Source of the DNA: SHZL01 sp963708905
GTDB taxonomy: Bacteria; Pseudomonadota; Gammaproteobacteria; Xanthomonadales; SZUA-36
Length of the DNA stretch: 64,000 nucleotides
Reading direction: 5' to 3'
NCBI GenBank assembly: GCA_963708905.1
Contig: CAVPUV010000072.1
Location: 1 to 64,000, forward strand
Notes under the pieces: generated by a model
Databases searched by the model: none
What the model was told of the DNA's origin: nothing
What the model saw: only the letters and a program-made list of their open reading frames with translations
In this document: one piece after another, positions 1-9,506 of the stretch
Layout: each line of letters starts with the position of its first letter
How positions within the stretch are numbered: the first letter of the stretch is position 1
Position numbers and translations under genes: made by a program

Positions 1-1324
1 AGATAACAATCGCGGCTCTGCGCGGCTGGGTGGTATTGGTCAGAAACAACCAGAAGGCGGAATGCCCGTGCGCCTTGGCCAGCAATCTTGCACGATATTT
101 ATGCGGGTTTTTCAGCTGCACCCAGGATAACAACACCGGTAATAACAACAGGTTGGTCAGGATTATGACGGCGACGCCAATGCTGGCGGTGATCGCCAAC
201 TCCTGGATAATCTGGATGTTGATGAACAGAATGGTGAGAAATCCAATCGCATCCGAAACCAGTGCAATGACGCCGGGTGCGATCAGTTTCTTCATGGTTT
301 CGCGGGACCCGTGCATCGGCGAACGGCGCGGAATCAGGGAAACATCGCTGACACCGTCCTGGGCCCAGGCATCCGGTGTCCTGCCGGAAAACTCCTTCTC
401 CACGATCCAGGCGCTGATTTTTTGCACACTATGGCTTACACCGATGGCGAAAACGAGAAATGGAGTCAGGATATTCATCGGGTCGAGGCTGTAGCCCAAC
501 AGGCTCAGCATCCCCATCTGCCACATCACGGCGATGAGGGAACAGACCAGAGGTAATAATGTGAGCCAGACTGAATGAGAGTACAGGTACAGCAAGATGG
601 CCGTCACGATAAAAGCAATCAGGAAAAACCAGACAACGGACCTGGCACCATCTGAAATGTCCCCCACGATCTTGGCAAAGCCAATGAGTTGCACTGAGTA
701 CTCGTCATTCTCATACTGAGTACGAATCTCTTCCAGCTTGGCGGCCACCTGGCGGTAATCCAGTTTCTCGCCGGTCACAGGATCCTCTTCCAACAGGTTG
801 GCCCAGACCATGGCTCCGGAAAAATCGTTGGATACCAGGCGACCCACCTCGCCTGATTTAATGATGTTGCCGCGCACACGCTGAAACATTTCGGGAGTTG
901 GCGAAAAATTGGAGGGAATCACGTTGCCGCCGGCAAAGCCATCCTCGACGATTTCAACAAAGCGGACATTCGGAGTGAAAATCGAGCGCACGCTGGCGCG
1001 GTCTACGCCCGGAATGAAAAAAACCTGGTTGGTGATGGCCTCGAAATTCTCAAAGAATTCCGGGGTAAAGATGCTGCCGTCCCGCGCCATCAGGGCCACG
1101 AGTATCCGGTTCGCTCCTCCAAACTCCTGTTCATACTTCAGAAACGTCTGCATGTACTCGTGCTTGAGCGGCAATTGTTTCTTGAAACCTGTTTCAATCT
1201 TCAGTTGCGACATCGAGTACATCATGAAAACGGTCACCGCCAGGAAAGCACTGACGATGCCATAACGGTAATTGATCAGAAAAGTGGCGAGCTTATGCAG
1301 CAGCCGGGTGGTATTACTGATCAT
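1..1324 (-). CDS. RND/MMPL-family exporter, N-terminal part (cut by window edge)
   Basis: The minus-strand frame starts at an ATG at 1324 and stays open to the window edge, giving about 441 residues. A first membrane segment near residues 15-35 (NYRYGIVSAFLAV) is followed by a large periplasmic loop, then a block of membrane helices from about residue 220 (WFFLIAFIVTAILLYLY; MNILTPFLVFAIGVSHSVQK). This is the half-unit plan of the RND 'predicted exporter' family (COG1033/MMPL), which moves lipids or hydrophobic compounds across the inner membrane by proton motive force. Its start overlaps the 3' end of the YCF48 gene by 11 bp, so it is translationally coupled as the last visible gene of a five-gene lipid operon. 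The substrate cannot be told from sequence. The second RND half must lie outside the window. Confidence 0.85.
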   Translation of the reverse strand, partial: MISNTTRLLHKLATFLINYRYGIVSAFLAVTVFMMYSMSQLKIETGFKKQLPLKHEYMQTFLKYEQEFGGANRILVALMARDGSIFTPEFFENFEAITNQVFFIPGVDRASVRSIFTPNVRFVEIVEDGFAGGNVIPSNFSPTPEMFQRVRGNIIKSGEVGRLVSNDFSGAMVWANLLEEDPVTGEKLDYRQVAAKLEEIRTQYENDEYSVQLIGFAKIVGDISDGARSVVWFFLIAFIVTAILLYLYSHSVWLTLLPLVCSLIAVMWQMGMLSLLGYSLDPMNILTPFLVFAIGVSHSVQKISAWIVEKEFSGRTPDAWAQDGVSDVSLIPRRSPMHGSRETMKKLIAPGVIALVSDAIGFLTILFINIQIIQELAITASIGVAVIILTNLLLLPVLLSWVQLKNPHKYRARLLAKAHGHSAFWLFLTNTTQPRRAAIVI

Positions 1325-2318
1325 GGCCCTGGCCATCCTCAGGATAGAAATAAGTTCCGTCTTCACCCACCAGCAAAAAGTGGCCCGCCCCCAGACCAAG
1401 GACAGCAGAAAAATCCACGCCGCTGGAATGCAGGTGAGATGAGAACCCGTCAGCCCCGTTATAAACCAGTATCACCCCGCCATTACCAGCCAGAAGTATC
1501 TGGCCATCCTGCCCGGCCGCCCCGAGCAGTGTCGCCTCGGAGCCGGTCGATAATTCTTCCCAGTTGTCGCCATCATCACAACTGCGCATGACGTGCCCCC
1601 GTAAACCATAGAACAGGACACAGGACTCAGCTGTCGAAACAGCGCCGAACATCGAACCGCCGTAGGGCATGTCCATACTCACCCAGGTCACGCCGCCATC
1701 GGTGCTGCGATAGGAAAAACCTGCTTCGCCAGCAATTAAAAGACTGCCGCCGGAAGTCTCGATGATCGCATTCAGATGCGCATCATCTTCGTCATTGACC
1801 GCCCTGTTTTCCCAGCTTTGTCCACCGTCAGAAGTCAGCAGCAGCAGTCCGTAAGCTCCTATGGCAATGCCATGGCTTTTATCCTGGAAATACAGGTCCA
1901 TGATGGGTTGCTGGCGGTCTGGATCAAAATACTGCCGGGTCCAGTTCTCGCCGCCATCGCTACTGGTCAAAATGACGGAATCATGGCCCGCAGCCCAGAT
2001 CCGGTCATCAATCACAAACAAGGTTGTCAGCGTGGATCGGGTCGGAACTGTTTGCGCCTGGCGCCAGGTTTTACCGCCATCATCCGAAAGAATAATGTGA
2101 CCTCGTTCACCGCCAGCAACCAGTCTGTTACCTGCCTTTACCAGGTCCAGCAGCAGTGAATGTGTCGCCAGGGGGACATGTTCTGCGTAAACGATATCCA
2201 GCTCGACATCCTGGGCTTGCGTTTTTGGCACCGTCGCGAACACGAACAGTACCAGCGAAGCGATAAAGAACAGAAGACCATAAGGCCAGCTTGTTGCTGG
2301 CCTTGTGCTCTCCATCAT
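1314..2318 (-). CDS. YCF48-like beta-propeller protein (BNR/Asp-box repeats)
   Basis: A 334-residue exported protein. Residues 13-35 form a hydrophobic signal segment ending near TQAQ. The rest carries at least five Asp-box repeats (SDDGGKTW, SSDGGENW, TSDGGQSW, STDGGVTW, SCDDGDNW), the signature of BNR/YCF48 beta-propellers. YCF48/HCF136 proteins act as assembly factors in photosystem II, but in non-photosynthetic proteobacteria such propellers commonly sit beside RND exporters and DUF1329/DUF1302 genes, where their role is unknown. Here the start overlaps the DUF1329 stop by 4 bp and the end overlaps the RND gene by 11 bp, implying coupled translation. A periplasmic accessory role for the exporter is an inference. 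Confidence 0.85.
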   Translation of the reverse strand: MMESTRPATSWPYGLLFFIASLVLFVFATVPKTQAQDVELDIVYAEHVPLATHSLLLDLVKAGNRLVAGGERGHIILSDDGGKTWRQAQTVPTRSTLTTLFVIDDRIWAAGHDSVILTSSDGGENWTRQYFDPDRQQPIMDLYFQDKSHGIAIGAYGLLLLTSDGGQSWENRAVNDEDDAHLNAIIETSGGSLLIAGEAGFSYRSTDGGVTWVSMDMPYGGSMFGAVSTAESCVLFYGLRGHVMRSCDDGDNWEELSTGSEATLLGAAGQDGQILLAGNGGVILVYNGADGFSSHLHSSGVDFSAVLGLGAGHFLLVGEDGTYFYPEDGQGHDQ

Positions 2319-3679
2319 CGTCTGCCGCGAGTACGTAATGCCTGGGGGGTGAACTGACCCACGTTCAACTCCTTGTTAAAGGTGTTGACGGACATCGTAT
2401 TATCCAGCCCCTGGGCCAGGTAGCGGCCGGACTGAAGATCATAGTGGGCTTCGATGGTGGACCAGAACGTCAATGCATCATAGTAATTGATGCAATGCGC
2501 TTCGGAAGCGCGCCACAACTCGCCGCGGGCATCGTAATGGTCAATCAACAAGATCTGGTAGCTGTCTTCATCCAGGTAAAACGTGCGTTTTGGATTGATG
2601 TGGCGCATACCCTGCTTCAGGTTCGCCTCGATGACCCAGACACGGTGCAATTCGTAACGCATCAAATCCTGGTTAAGGTGGCCGGGGTGCACGAAGTCGT
2701 CATAACTGACACCTTCGGCATGCGCGGCGTAGGAATTGTAAGGCACATACATTTCCCTTTTGCCCACGACCTTCCAGTCGAACCGGTCCATGGCACCGTT
2801 GAACATATCGGTCATGTCATTGGTGCGCAGGCCGTCGGATGCGGTACCAGGATTGTCATACGCGACATTGGGTGCCCGCCGCACTCGCCGCTGCCCCGGA
2901 TTGTAAATCCAGGCCTGACGCGGCAAAACCTGTTGATTCAGGGTCTCGTGTACCAGCAGAATGTTGCCGGCGAGACGCGCCGGGGCTTCCACTTCCTGAA
3001 AAAAATACAGCAGAATATTATTGATGCTTTCACTGGTCTCACCCTGTTTGTAATAAAGCCCCAGCACCTCTTCGCGAATGACCGTGACGGAATAATTGCC
3101 ATCCGCGGTTGGCACCACCTGGTTGTTGTAGCGCACGACACCGCTGCTCTTGTACTTCAGTTTGTGATTCCACATCAGTTCATAGGCATTCTCGGGGAAC
3201 GGGAAGGGAAAACCTTCCGCAGCATCGATCACACCCTCGCCGTTCTCCGCCAGCTTGGCCGTCTTGGCATTTTCCGCCGTCATGTCATAGGTGCGTTGCG
3301 GAAATGAGGCGCTGCGACGGGTGGGATAAACATCCATGAAATAGGTATCAGGATACTTCTGAAGCAATGCTTTCTGGCCTACCCCCAGCTTGTCGGCGTA
3401 TTGCTGATAGTTGCTGGCGGTAATACGAAACAGGGGTTTGTCGTCCGGAAAGGGGTTGGGGTGGTGATCGCCTGGTTTGTACCCCGCGGGTGGCTGGGTG
3501 ATGCCACCGGTCCATGCCGGGATGCTGCCATCGGCATTACCTGCCCGCTCCGAACCCATCGGGGTCAAATCCTCGCTCAGCCGGTGGACTTCGTCCGGTT
3601 TGGCGCCGGCATAGGCCTGGCCCAGACCAAGAAGGAAACCAATACAGGCTGCGAGCGTAATCTTGTTTATTATGCGCAT
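2315..3679 (-). CDS. DUF1329 family periplasmic/outer-membrane-associated protein
   Basis: A 454-residue protein with a clear signal peptide (residues 1-25, MRIINKITLAACIGFLLGLG... cleaved near QAYAG). The body matches the DUF1329 family by its overall pattern: an N-terminal segment with PAWTGGI and KPGDHHPNPF, and a C-terminal region rich in aromatic strands (YELHRVWVIEA, RTFYLDEDSYQI, WRASEAHCINYYDA). DUF1329 proteins are nearly always coded next to a DUF1302 barrel and often near RND exporters, suggesting they bind or carry a lipid across the periplasm; the function is not established. It lies 15 bp after the DUF1302 gene and overlaps the YCF48 gene by 4 bp. Confidence 0.88.
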   Translation of the reverse strand: MRIINKITLAACIGFLLGLGQAYAGAKPDEVHRLSEDLTPMGSERAGNADGSIPAWTGGITQPPAGYKPGDHHPNPFPDDKPLFRITASNYQQYADKLGVGQKALLQKYPDTYFMDVYPTRRSASFPQRTYDMTAENAKTAKLAENGEGVIDAAEGFPFPFPENAYELMWNHKLKYKSSGVVRYNNQVVPTADGNYSVTVIREEVLGLYYKQGETSESINNILLYFFQEVEAPARLAGNILLVHETLNQQVLPRQAWIYNPGQRRVRRAPNVAYDNPGTASDGLRTNDMTDMFNGAMDRFDWKVVGKREMYVPYNSYAAHAEGVSYDDFVHPGHLNQDLMRYELHRVWVIEANLKQGMRHINPKRTFYLDEDSYQILLIDHYDARGELWRASEAHCINYYDALTFWSTIEAHYDLQSGRYLAQGLDNTMSVNTFNKELNVGQFTPQALRTRGRR

Positions 3680-3694
3680 GTGATCCTCCCGCGA

Positions 3695-5635
3695 TCAGAA
3701 TGAGTAACGGACGCTGGCACCAACGAAATCCCGGTCTTTGAGCAGGTTGTAACGGCTGCCGCCGAAGAATGAGGTGTAGGAGAGGTCGAAACCCCACGTT
3801 TGCAGGTAGTTGAAGGCCAAACCCAGCGTCAGGGTCTTGCGGCCATCGATGAAAGCACCGCCGGGACCCGGTGTCGTTCCATTGACGTCATGCGCCCAGC
3901 CAATTGAAGGTGACATGGTAAAAGAGGTGCCCCAAATGCTGTTGTAGTCCGCCCGCAGCAGCAAGCGATACCCCCAACTCGTGTCGTCGGCAAAACCATC
4001 CGTTTCGGTTTCGGGATTACGGAAATCACCTGTGAGGAAATCCGGCCCGCCGGCCGTATCCGTGCCGTCGCCGTTGAAGCGCAGGAAATCTTTTGCCGGC
4101 AGGTCTGAAATATAATTGACACCAACCTCAGCCACAAAAGCAAATTCGTCCGCCTTGATAAAATTGTTGGGCCCGAAGAGCTTGGTGGTCGTCGCCTGGC
4201 CCTGCCACATCTTGTACTCATCCCAACCGCGGATCACTTCGCCGGGAGCAAACTCTCCCAACTGGCTCTTGAACCGCAGGACGGGGGCGGGAAGGATGGG
4301 ATTCAGCGGCGTCAGGCCGGCAAACAGTATTTCGACATCATCAAACTGCAGCGGTGCATTTGGCCGGTAACTGACTTCGCCCGCCAGTGACCAGGTGCCG
4401 ACCGAAGTATTGAAACTGGCGCCCCACAGGTGAATGTCCTCCGGAAATTCTGTCCAGTAGCGTCCGCTGCTCAGGTTCGTCGAGGTGATGGCGCTGCCGC
4501 TGATCAAAGGCAGGCGGCTATGGTAATTAAGGAAAAAGAAACCGAACTCCGTGCTATTGAGATTCTCGGCATACCAGCGCAAAGCGGCACCGAACTGGCC
4601 GCTTTCCTTGGGGTAAAGCGACGTGGCCCGGGGGAATGAGGCACCGCAACCCGCAGCCACCAGAGAAGCGGGCAAGGGGCTGTCGGATGCTGCAAAGTTG
4701 CCGTTCAGACAAACCTCCTCGTACAGGTCAGGGTTTATGACCGGTTGAGGTACGGAGCCGAAACCCAGCATGGTGTAGGAACCGCCTGGCGTGGCGAGGT
4801 CATTGGTGGAAAAAAAGGCGCCGGCCGGATCAGGATCAATCTGCTGGTATTCGAATATGTACAAGGGTTCGATGGAAACGCTGTCTGATAGTTCGATGCT
4901 ACCCCAGATCATGTTGACACCGGTAAAAGCCTCTTTCAGTTCGGCACCGGCCACTCTCAACTTGGACACATCCACCGGGTTGATCACGTTGATGCCGCCC
5001 TGGATGAAGGTCGACTCACCCCAGCTTACCACCTGCTTGCCCAGGCGCCAGGTCAAACCCCTTTCACCCATCTGGTGATTACCCCAGACGTAGGCGTCGA
5101 GCAGGCGGATATCCTTACCCACCTTCTCATGTGCCTCACTGGACAGCACGTCCTTGTTGGCATTTTCGAAATCATAAAACGTGCTGAAGCGCACGAATGC
5201 GCCATAGTTACGAAAGCCGATATCAAGTTCCGAAGTCAGCTTAACGGTATTGGAAACCACGTCCCCGCCGTCATAATTGAGATTGCCATCGTCACCATTG
5301 ACGGACCAGCGGCCGAGGGCAGCTCTCTGGCCTGCGTTGTCCAGCTGGAAAGCCGTCGGGTTGAATACCGCCTTGCCCAGATTGTCGTCATCCGCATCAC
5401 TCAGGCGCCAGGCGGCGCCATAGCTGATCGTGGTATCGAGACTGCCGGAAAATTCTCCGGAAGAGAATTCAAAGGCCATGGCCTGGCTCGAAACCAGCGC
5501 CAGCAAAGCCGCGGCCAGGGAGCCTGCGAGGCTTTTGTGCACATGACCAAAACCCGCCATATGCCTGCACACCGGAATGTATGTACCCATGGGGTTCTTT
5601 ACCTCAGTCATTGTCATATCCCCTGGTTTTTTCAA
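3695..5635 (-). CDS. DUF1302 family outer-membrane beta-barrel protein
   Basis: A protein of up to 646 residues resembling DUF1302, predicted outer-membrane beta-barrels of unknown cargo. After a signal peptide (LAGSLAAALLALVSSQAMA) the mature part begins FEFSSGEFSGSLDTTISYG and alternates amphipathic strands with turns, ending in an aromatic C-terminal strand (GASVRYSF) typical of BAM substrates. The longest reading overlaps the lipase gene by 32 bp. The true start may be one of the internal ATGs (MTMTEV, MGTYIP or MAGFGHV), the last placing the signal peptide almost at the N-terminus. It is second in the lipase-DUF1302-DUF1329-YCF48-RND operon, consistent with an outer-membrane channel for a lipid released or secreted by the system (inference). 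Confidence 0.87.
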   Translation of the reverse strand: MKKPGDMTMTEVKNPMGTYIPVCRHMAGFGHVHKSLAGSLAAALLALVSSQAMAFEFSSGEFSGSLDTTISYGAAWRLSDADDDNLGKAVFNPTAFQLDNAGQRAALGRWSVNGDDGNLNYDGGDVVSNTVKLTSELDIGFRNYGAFVRFSTFYDFENANKDVLSSEAHEKVGKDIRLLDAYVWGNHQMGERGLTWRLGKQVVSWGESTFIQGGINVINPVDVSKLRVAGAELKEAFTGVNMIWGSIELSDSVSIEPLYIFEYQQIDPDPAGAFFSTNDLATPGGSYTMLGFGSVPQPVINPDLYEEVCLNGNFAASDSPLPASLVAAGCGASFPRATSLYPKESGQFGAALRWYAENLNSTEFGFFFLNYHSRLPLISGSAITSTNLSSGRYWTEFPEDIHLWGASFNTSVGTWSLAGEVSYRPNAPLQFDDVEILFAGLTPLNPILPAPVLRFKSQLGEFAPGEVIRGWDEYKMWQGQATTTKLFGPNNFIKADEFAFVAEVGVNYISDLPAKDFLRFNGDGTDTAGGPDFLTGDFRNPETETDGFADDTSWGYRLLLRADYNSIWGTSFTMSPSIGWAHDVNGTTPGPGGAFIDGRKTLTLGLAFNYLQTWGFDLSYTSFFGGSRYNLLKDRDFVGASVRYSF

Positions 5636-7847
5636 CCGCGTTTACCGGCTTGGCCTGATTCTCGCCCTTGCCGGTCTGGTTTGAAAGGCTGGCAGACACG
5701 TCTTGAGCCGGCGCCAACTCGACCGCCACGACGGGCACCAGCAAATCTGCATTGCCGACGCTGACAAAGGTGCCGCCCGAAGCGATGAAAGACACCATTT
5801 GCCGCTGCATCTCCGCGGTCACCGCCGGCGCGGCCGCGGGACTGAGCAGCGAACCATGTTGGGCCGGAGGCAGGAAGCGGGCAACCGCACGCACGCCGTC
5901 CGGATTGGCCTGACTGGTACTGTAACTGCTCAGGCCCAAAAGCCGGTTGAGTCCCTCATTACCCGCCATTGGCGCACCGGGTACAGTGTTGGGCACGGTG
6001 TCATCGTTGACCACCTGGTTGTGCAGGATCGGCACCCGCATGATGGCTTCCGCCGCCCAGTTGGCGGGGTCGGTGACTTCAAGTATGGTCTGGCCAACGG
6101 TCATGAACTGCTCGAAGGCAGATGTTCCGGGCAGCACGCCGACGGCCGCCAGGCCCGCCCGGATCTGGATACCGAAGAAGCCGGCTTCCACTGTGCGCAA
6201 GGATATCGCGCCGCCGGCATTGAAGTATGCGCGCGAAACCATCGGCTCGACCGCCAAAAATGCGGTTGCGGTGAACGTACCGAGTGAGTGCGCGACCGCG
6301 CTGACGTTGAACGGGTTGAGGTCTGGCGTCGCATCACCATCCACGCTGATATTCTGCAGGCTGACGGCGAGTGTTGAATAGTCCACCTGCGCCTGGCGTA
6401 AATTGTCGCGCACGGCCAGCAGGTTGCCGAGATTGAAGAAGCTGGCGCCGGAAGAATCCATGATGCCGTCGGGACCCAGCGCGCCGGTTTCGTTGTTCCA
6501 GTAATCGGCATCGAAGGTGCGTTCATTGGCAAGAGCGCCAAACGGCGTATTCTCGATGTAAAACGGGGCAAGCTCAGGCGCCACGGCGGGCACCACGCCA
6601 TGCAGCGGTTGATCGATGGCTATGAACACGAAACCCGCGCTGGCAATCGCATCGGCCATGGCCAGCATGTCGGTGCGGTTACGGGTAATGCCATGCAGGT
6701 AGATCACCACCGGCCAGCCCTCCGCCGGCTTGGTGAAACCGGACGCGGCGCTCGGCACTGTCAGCATGAATGGCACGGTCTGCACGCCTTGCAGCACTGG
6801 AAACGGATTCGCGATCGTGATGTTGGTCGAGGTCGGATCAAGGCCGAACTGATCAAAGGGCGGCACGTAGCCTCCGGGCGGCGCCTTCCAGAAATCCGTC
6901 AGCGGCGCCAGCGGATTCTGCGCGGATGGAATACCGGAATAATAAGGCAGATCGATGACGCCGATGACGATATTCGCCAGGCCGAAACCGCCAACGGCGG
7001 TGGTATTCAGACCGGTTGGCGCAGCCAGAACCCGCATCGGTGCGGCAATGCTGCGCAGCAATTTCAGGGTTGGCGTGATCGACTGGGTTTGCACCGTCCA
7101 GCTCAGAACGATGTCGTCCGGGTTGATGCCCACGCTGGCCGCGTTCAACTCCATGGATTGCGTGATCTGGCGCAGTGGCTCCAGGCTTCGCGCCGTAGCA
7201 TCGCTGATCAAGGCATAGGTGCTGTTGCCATTAGCATCGAGCCATGAGGTGCGACGCTTGGTGAGGAAATAGGTCTGGTCAGGAGTGGCATCATTGCCGG
7301 CCGTATCCCTGATGCCATTGGTCAGAACCGCCATGAAGCTGGAGTATTGAGGCAGGGGCTTGAGTGGAATGATGGCCACCACGCTGCCGCTGGCGACCGC
7401 AGTGAAATCGACGCCGGGCGTCAACTCCCGGATGATGCTGGTGACCGCCAGAAATTGCTGGGTAGTCACCTGGAACACCCGCACCGATTGCCCTGGAACA
7501 ACGGATGCGGGGTCAATAGCTCCGGGAACGCGGGCGGGAGGAGTGGTGTTCAGAAATGTGGCTACCCATTTCTCGGTAGTGCTGAAACCATCGAGGGCGC
7601 TCAGCGCTACCGCCGGATCGCCGACGTTGGCAGGGTTCGCAACGGGCGGATTCAAAGTCAAATCCCTGGTCCCGGTATACAGCAGATTATGCGGAAACGG
7701 CAACACACCGTTCGCAGGATCAAATGCGGCTGTCAATATGCCGGTGACGATACTGCCGTCCTTGTTTCTGGCGGGAGAAGTCGGCGCTGCCTGGGCCTGG
7801 ATGACAAACACCGTGGAGAGCAAAAGGAAAATCAGACGTTTATTCAT
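5604..7847 (-). CDS. Extracellular/outer-membrane lipase, VolA/Pla-1-cef type
   Basis: A 747-residue secreted alpha/beta hydrolase. Residues 1-20 are a signal peptide (LIFLLLSTVFVIQAQA). The N-terminal ~260 residues match the accessory domain of large bacterial lipases (FDPANGVLPFPHNLLY motif). The hydrolase core has the oxyanion turn YLHGITRNRTD near residue 385 and the nucleophile elbow AHSLG with Ser near 521, a variant of GxSxG with Ala in the first position. Family members hydrolyse lysophospholipids or triglycerides at the cell surface; Vibrio VolA is the known example. It is the first gene of the lipid operon, so it may release the fatty acid or lysolipid that the downstream barrel and transporter handle (inference). 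Confidence 0.85.
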   Translation of the reverse strand: MNKRLIFLLLSTVFVIQAQAAPTSPARNKDGSIVTGILTAAFDPANGVLPFPHNLLYTGTRDLTLNPPVANPANVGDPAVALSALDGFSTTEKWVATFLNTTPPARVPGAIDPASVVPGQSVRVFQVTTQQFLAVTSIIRELTPGVDFTAVASGSVVAIIPLKPLPQYSSFMAVLTNGIRDTAGNDATPDQTYFLTKRRTSWLDANGNSTYALISDATARSLEPLRQITQSMELNAASVGINPDDIVLSWTVQTQSITPTLKLLRSIAAPMRVLAAPTGLNTTAVGGFGLANIVIGVIDLPYYSGIPSAQNPLAPLTDFWKAPPGGYVPPFDQFGLDPTSTNITIANPFPVLQGVQTVPFMLTVPSAASGFTKPAEGWPVVIYLHGITRNRTDMLAMADAIASAGFVFIAIDQPLHGVVPAVAPELAPFYIENTPFGALANERTFDADYWNNETGALGPDGIMDSSGASFFNLGNLLAVRDNLRQAQVDYSTLAVSLQNISVDGDATPDLNPFNVSAVAHSLGTFTATAFLAVEPMVSRAYFNAGGAISLRTVEAGFFGIQIRAGLAAVGVLPGTSAFEQFMTVGQTILEVTDPANWAAEAIMRVPILHNQVVNDDTVPNTVPGAPMAGNEGLNRLLGLSSYSTSQANPDGVRAVARFLPPAQHGSLLSPAAAPAVTAEMQRQMVSFIASGGTFVSVGNADLLVPVVAVELAPAQDVSASLSNQTGKGENQAKPVNAVEKTRGYDND

Positions 7848-8073
7848 TTGTTTGTATTCCCATGAAGTGCAGAATCAGAACTGCGGCGATTCGAATTTGC
7901 TTATTCGGTTCTAAGTATAATCATGCGCCGGGCAGTTCCCTCGGACAACCGCTGTGCTGAATTGAGCACAGTTCACTTGCCTGAAACCTGGGTGTACAGA
8001 TTACTATACGTCAACGAATGGAAAAACGCACAAGGAATATGGAATTCATTTTGCATCCAGCTGACTTGCATCA

Positions 8074-9096
8074 ATGAGCCGCTGGCTGTTGCCCGCAGGC
8101 CCTCTTGCCGCACTGGCCATGTTCCTGCTGCTCAGTGAACAGGGATGGACCTATGCGCCGGCTGCCACCGCCGCCGTCACGCTGCTGTGTGCGATCTGGT
8201 GGATATTCGAGCCCATACCGATTCCGTTTACCTCCATGATTCCGCTGGCGATTTTTCCGCTGCTGGGAGTACTTACGCCCAGCCAGACTGGCGAGGCACT
8301 GGGTAGCCCCTTGATCCTGCTGTTGATGGGTGGTTTCATGCTTTCCACGGCCATGGCGGATTCTGGCGCGCACAAGCGCATCGCCCTGTACATGGTCAAC
8401 CTGTTTGGCGGCGGCAGTGCCCGCGGGCTGGTGCTGGGTTTCATGTGCGCGTCCGCCATGCTGAGCATGTGGATTTCCAATACGGCAACGACCCTGATGC
8501 TGCTGCCGGTGGCGCTGGCCGTTCTGGAGCACACGGAACAACGCATGGCGGTCCCCCTGCTGCTGGGAATTGCCTATGCTGCCAGTATCGGCGGACTGGG
8601 AACGCCCATAGGTACCCCGCCCAACCTGATTTTCATGCAAGTGCATCTCAATGAATTTGGTACCGCTCCGAATTTTCTGCAGTGGATGAGCTGGGGTGTC
8701 CCTGTCGTCATTGTGCTGGTACCTCTGGCCGGCCTTTGGTTGACGCGGGGTGTGCGCCTGGCACAAGCAGTGGAACTGCCCCGCACAGGTCGCTGGCGGC
8801 CAGCTGAGAAAAGGGTGCTGATCGTATTCGCTGTTACCGCTTTGGCATGGATTACGCGGCAGACTCCATTTGGCGGCTGGAGCGCATGGCTGAATATGCC
8901 GCAAGCGAACGATGCCTCGGTTGCCTTGATCGCGGTCATCATCATGGCCACGCTGCCCAATGGAGAGGGCGGCCGACTGCTGCGTTGGGAAGCTGCTGGA
9001 CGCATTCCATGGGGGGTGCTGCTGCTTTTTGGCGGCGGCATCGCCATCGCCAGTCGCGTTCGTGCAGAGCGGCCTCGCGGACATCATCGCGGGTGA
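8074..9096 (+). CDS. DASS family sodium:anion symporter, N-terminal part (frameshifted)
   Basis: Encodes about 327 meaningful residues of a divalent anion:Na+ symporter (SLC13/DASS family), which imports dicarboxylates, citrate or sulfate. Repeated hydrophobic segments and the family motif SNTATTLMLLPVALAV (near residues 133-148) are clear, as is GTPIGTPPNLIF with its conserved Asn-Pro-Pro-Asn-Leu. The frame runs off family sequence after GGGIAIAS because of one extra base in the CGCG run at 9055-9058; the remaining transporter continues in the next frame from 9059. No convincing ribosome site precedes the ATG. Either a real pseudogene or a one-base sequencing error; joined, the product would be about 454 residues, normal for the family. 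Confidence 0.85.
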   Translation: MSRWLLPAGPLAALAMFLLLSEQGWTYAPAATAAVTLLCAIWWIFEPIPIPFTSMIPLAIFPLLGVLTPSQTGEALGSPLILLLMGGFMLSTAMADSGAHKRIALYMVNLFGGGSARGLVLGFMCASAMLSMWISNTATTLMLLPVALAVLEHTEQRMAVPLLLGIAYAASIGGLGTPIGTPPNLIFMQVHLNEFGTAPNFLQWMSWGVPVVIVLVPLAGLWLTRGVRLAQAVELPRTGRWRPAEKRVLIVFAVTALAWITRQTPFGGWSAWLNMPQANDASVALIAVIIMATLPNGEGGRLLRWEAAGRIPWGVLLLFGGGIAIASRVRAERPRGHHRG

Positions 9097-9439
9097 ACTG
9101 ACCGGGCTGGTGAATTTGCCCACCTGGGTCATCATCGTCTGCTTGTGCCTTGTGGTGACATTCCTGACCGAGGTCACCAGCAATACCGCTACGGCGAGCC
9201 TGTTGATGCCCTTGCTGGCGTCGACAGCAACAGGGACAGGTATCAGCCCGATGTTGCTGATGGTTCCTGCGGTGCTGAGTGCGAGCTGCGCGTTCATGCT
9301 GCCGGTCGCGACCGCGCCCAACGCCGTCGTTTATGGTAGTGGCCTGATACGCGTCAAGGATATGGCGCGGGCCGGCTTCGTGCTGAATCTTATCGGGGTG
9401 GCCGTGATCTCGGGCGTGTGTCTGTCGATCCTGAACTGA
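9059..9439 (+). CDS. DASS family sodium:anion symporter, C-terminal part (frameshifted)
   Basis: Continuation of the symporter in the +1 shifted frame. Reading from 9059 gives FVQSGLADIIAGELTGL and then the second copy of the family signature (TEVTSNTATASLLMPLLAS) and ATAPNAVVYGSGLI, the C-terminal half of DASS carriers with its inverted-repeat Ser-Asn-Thr hairpin. An ATG at 8960 lies in this frame but the residues before 9059 are out-of-frame translation of the N-terminal part, so independent expression as a transporter is unlikely. Together with 8074-9054 it makes a complete carrier. Confidence 0.82.
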   Translation, partial: FVQSGLADIIAGELTGLVNLPTWVIIVCLCLVVTFLTEVTSNTATASLLMPLLASTATGTGISPMLLMVPAVLSASCAFMLPVATAPNAVVYGSGLIRVKDMARAGFVLNLIGVAVISGVCLSILN

Positions 9440-9506
9440 AGCAGGATCGCTTAGCTAAAAAGCTTCGCTGGAAAAGTGGTGAAGCGTGGTGCGCCAACCG
9501 GGTGCA

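Noticed and set aside
8071..9321. Long minus-strand ORF opposite the DASS symporter
   Set aside because: Gln/Arg/Gly-rich shadow translation; the plus strand shows both halves of a known carrier family.
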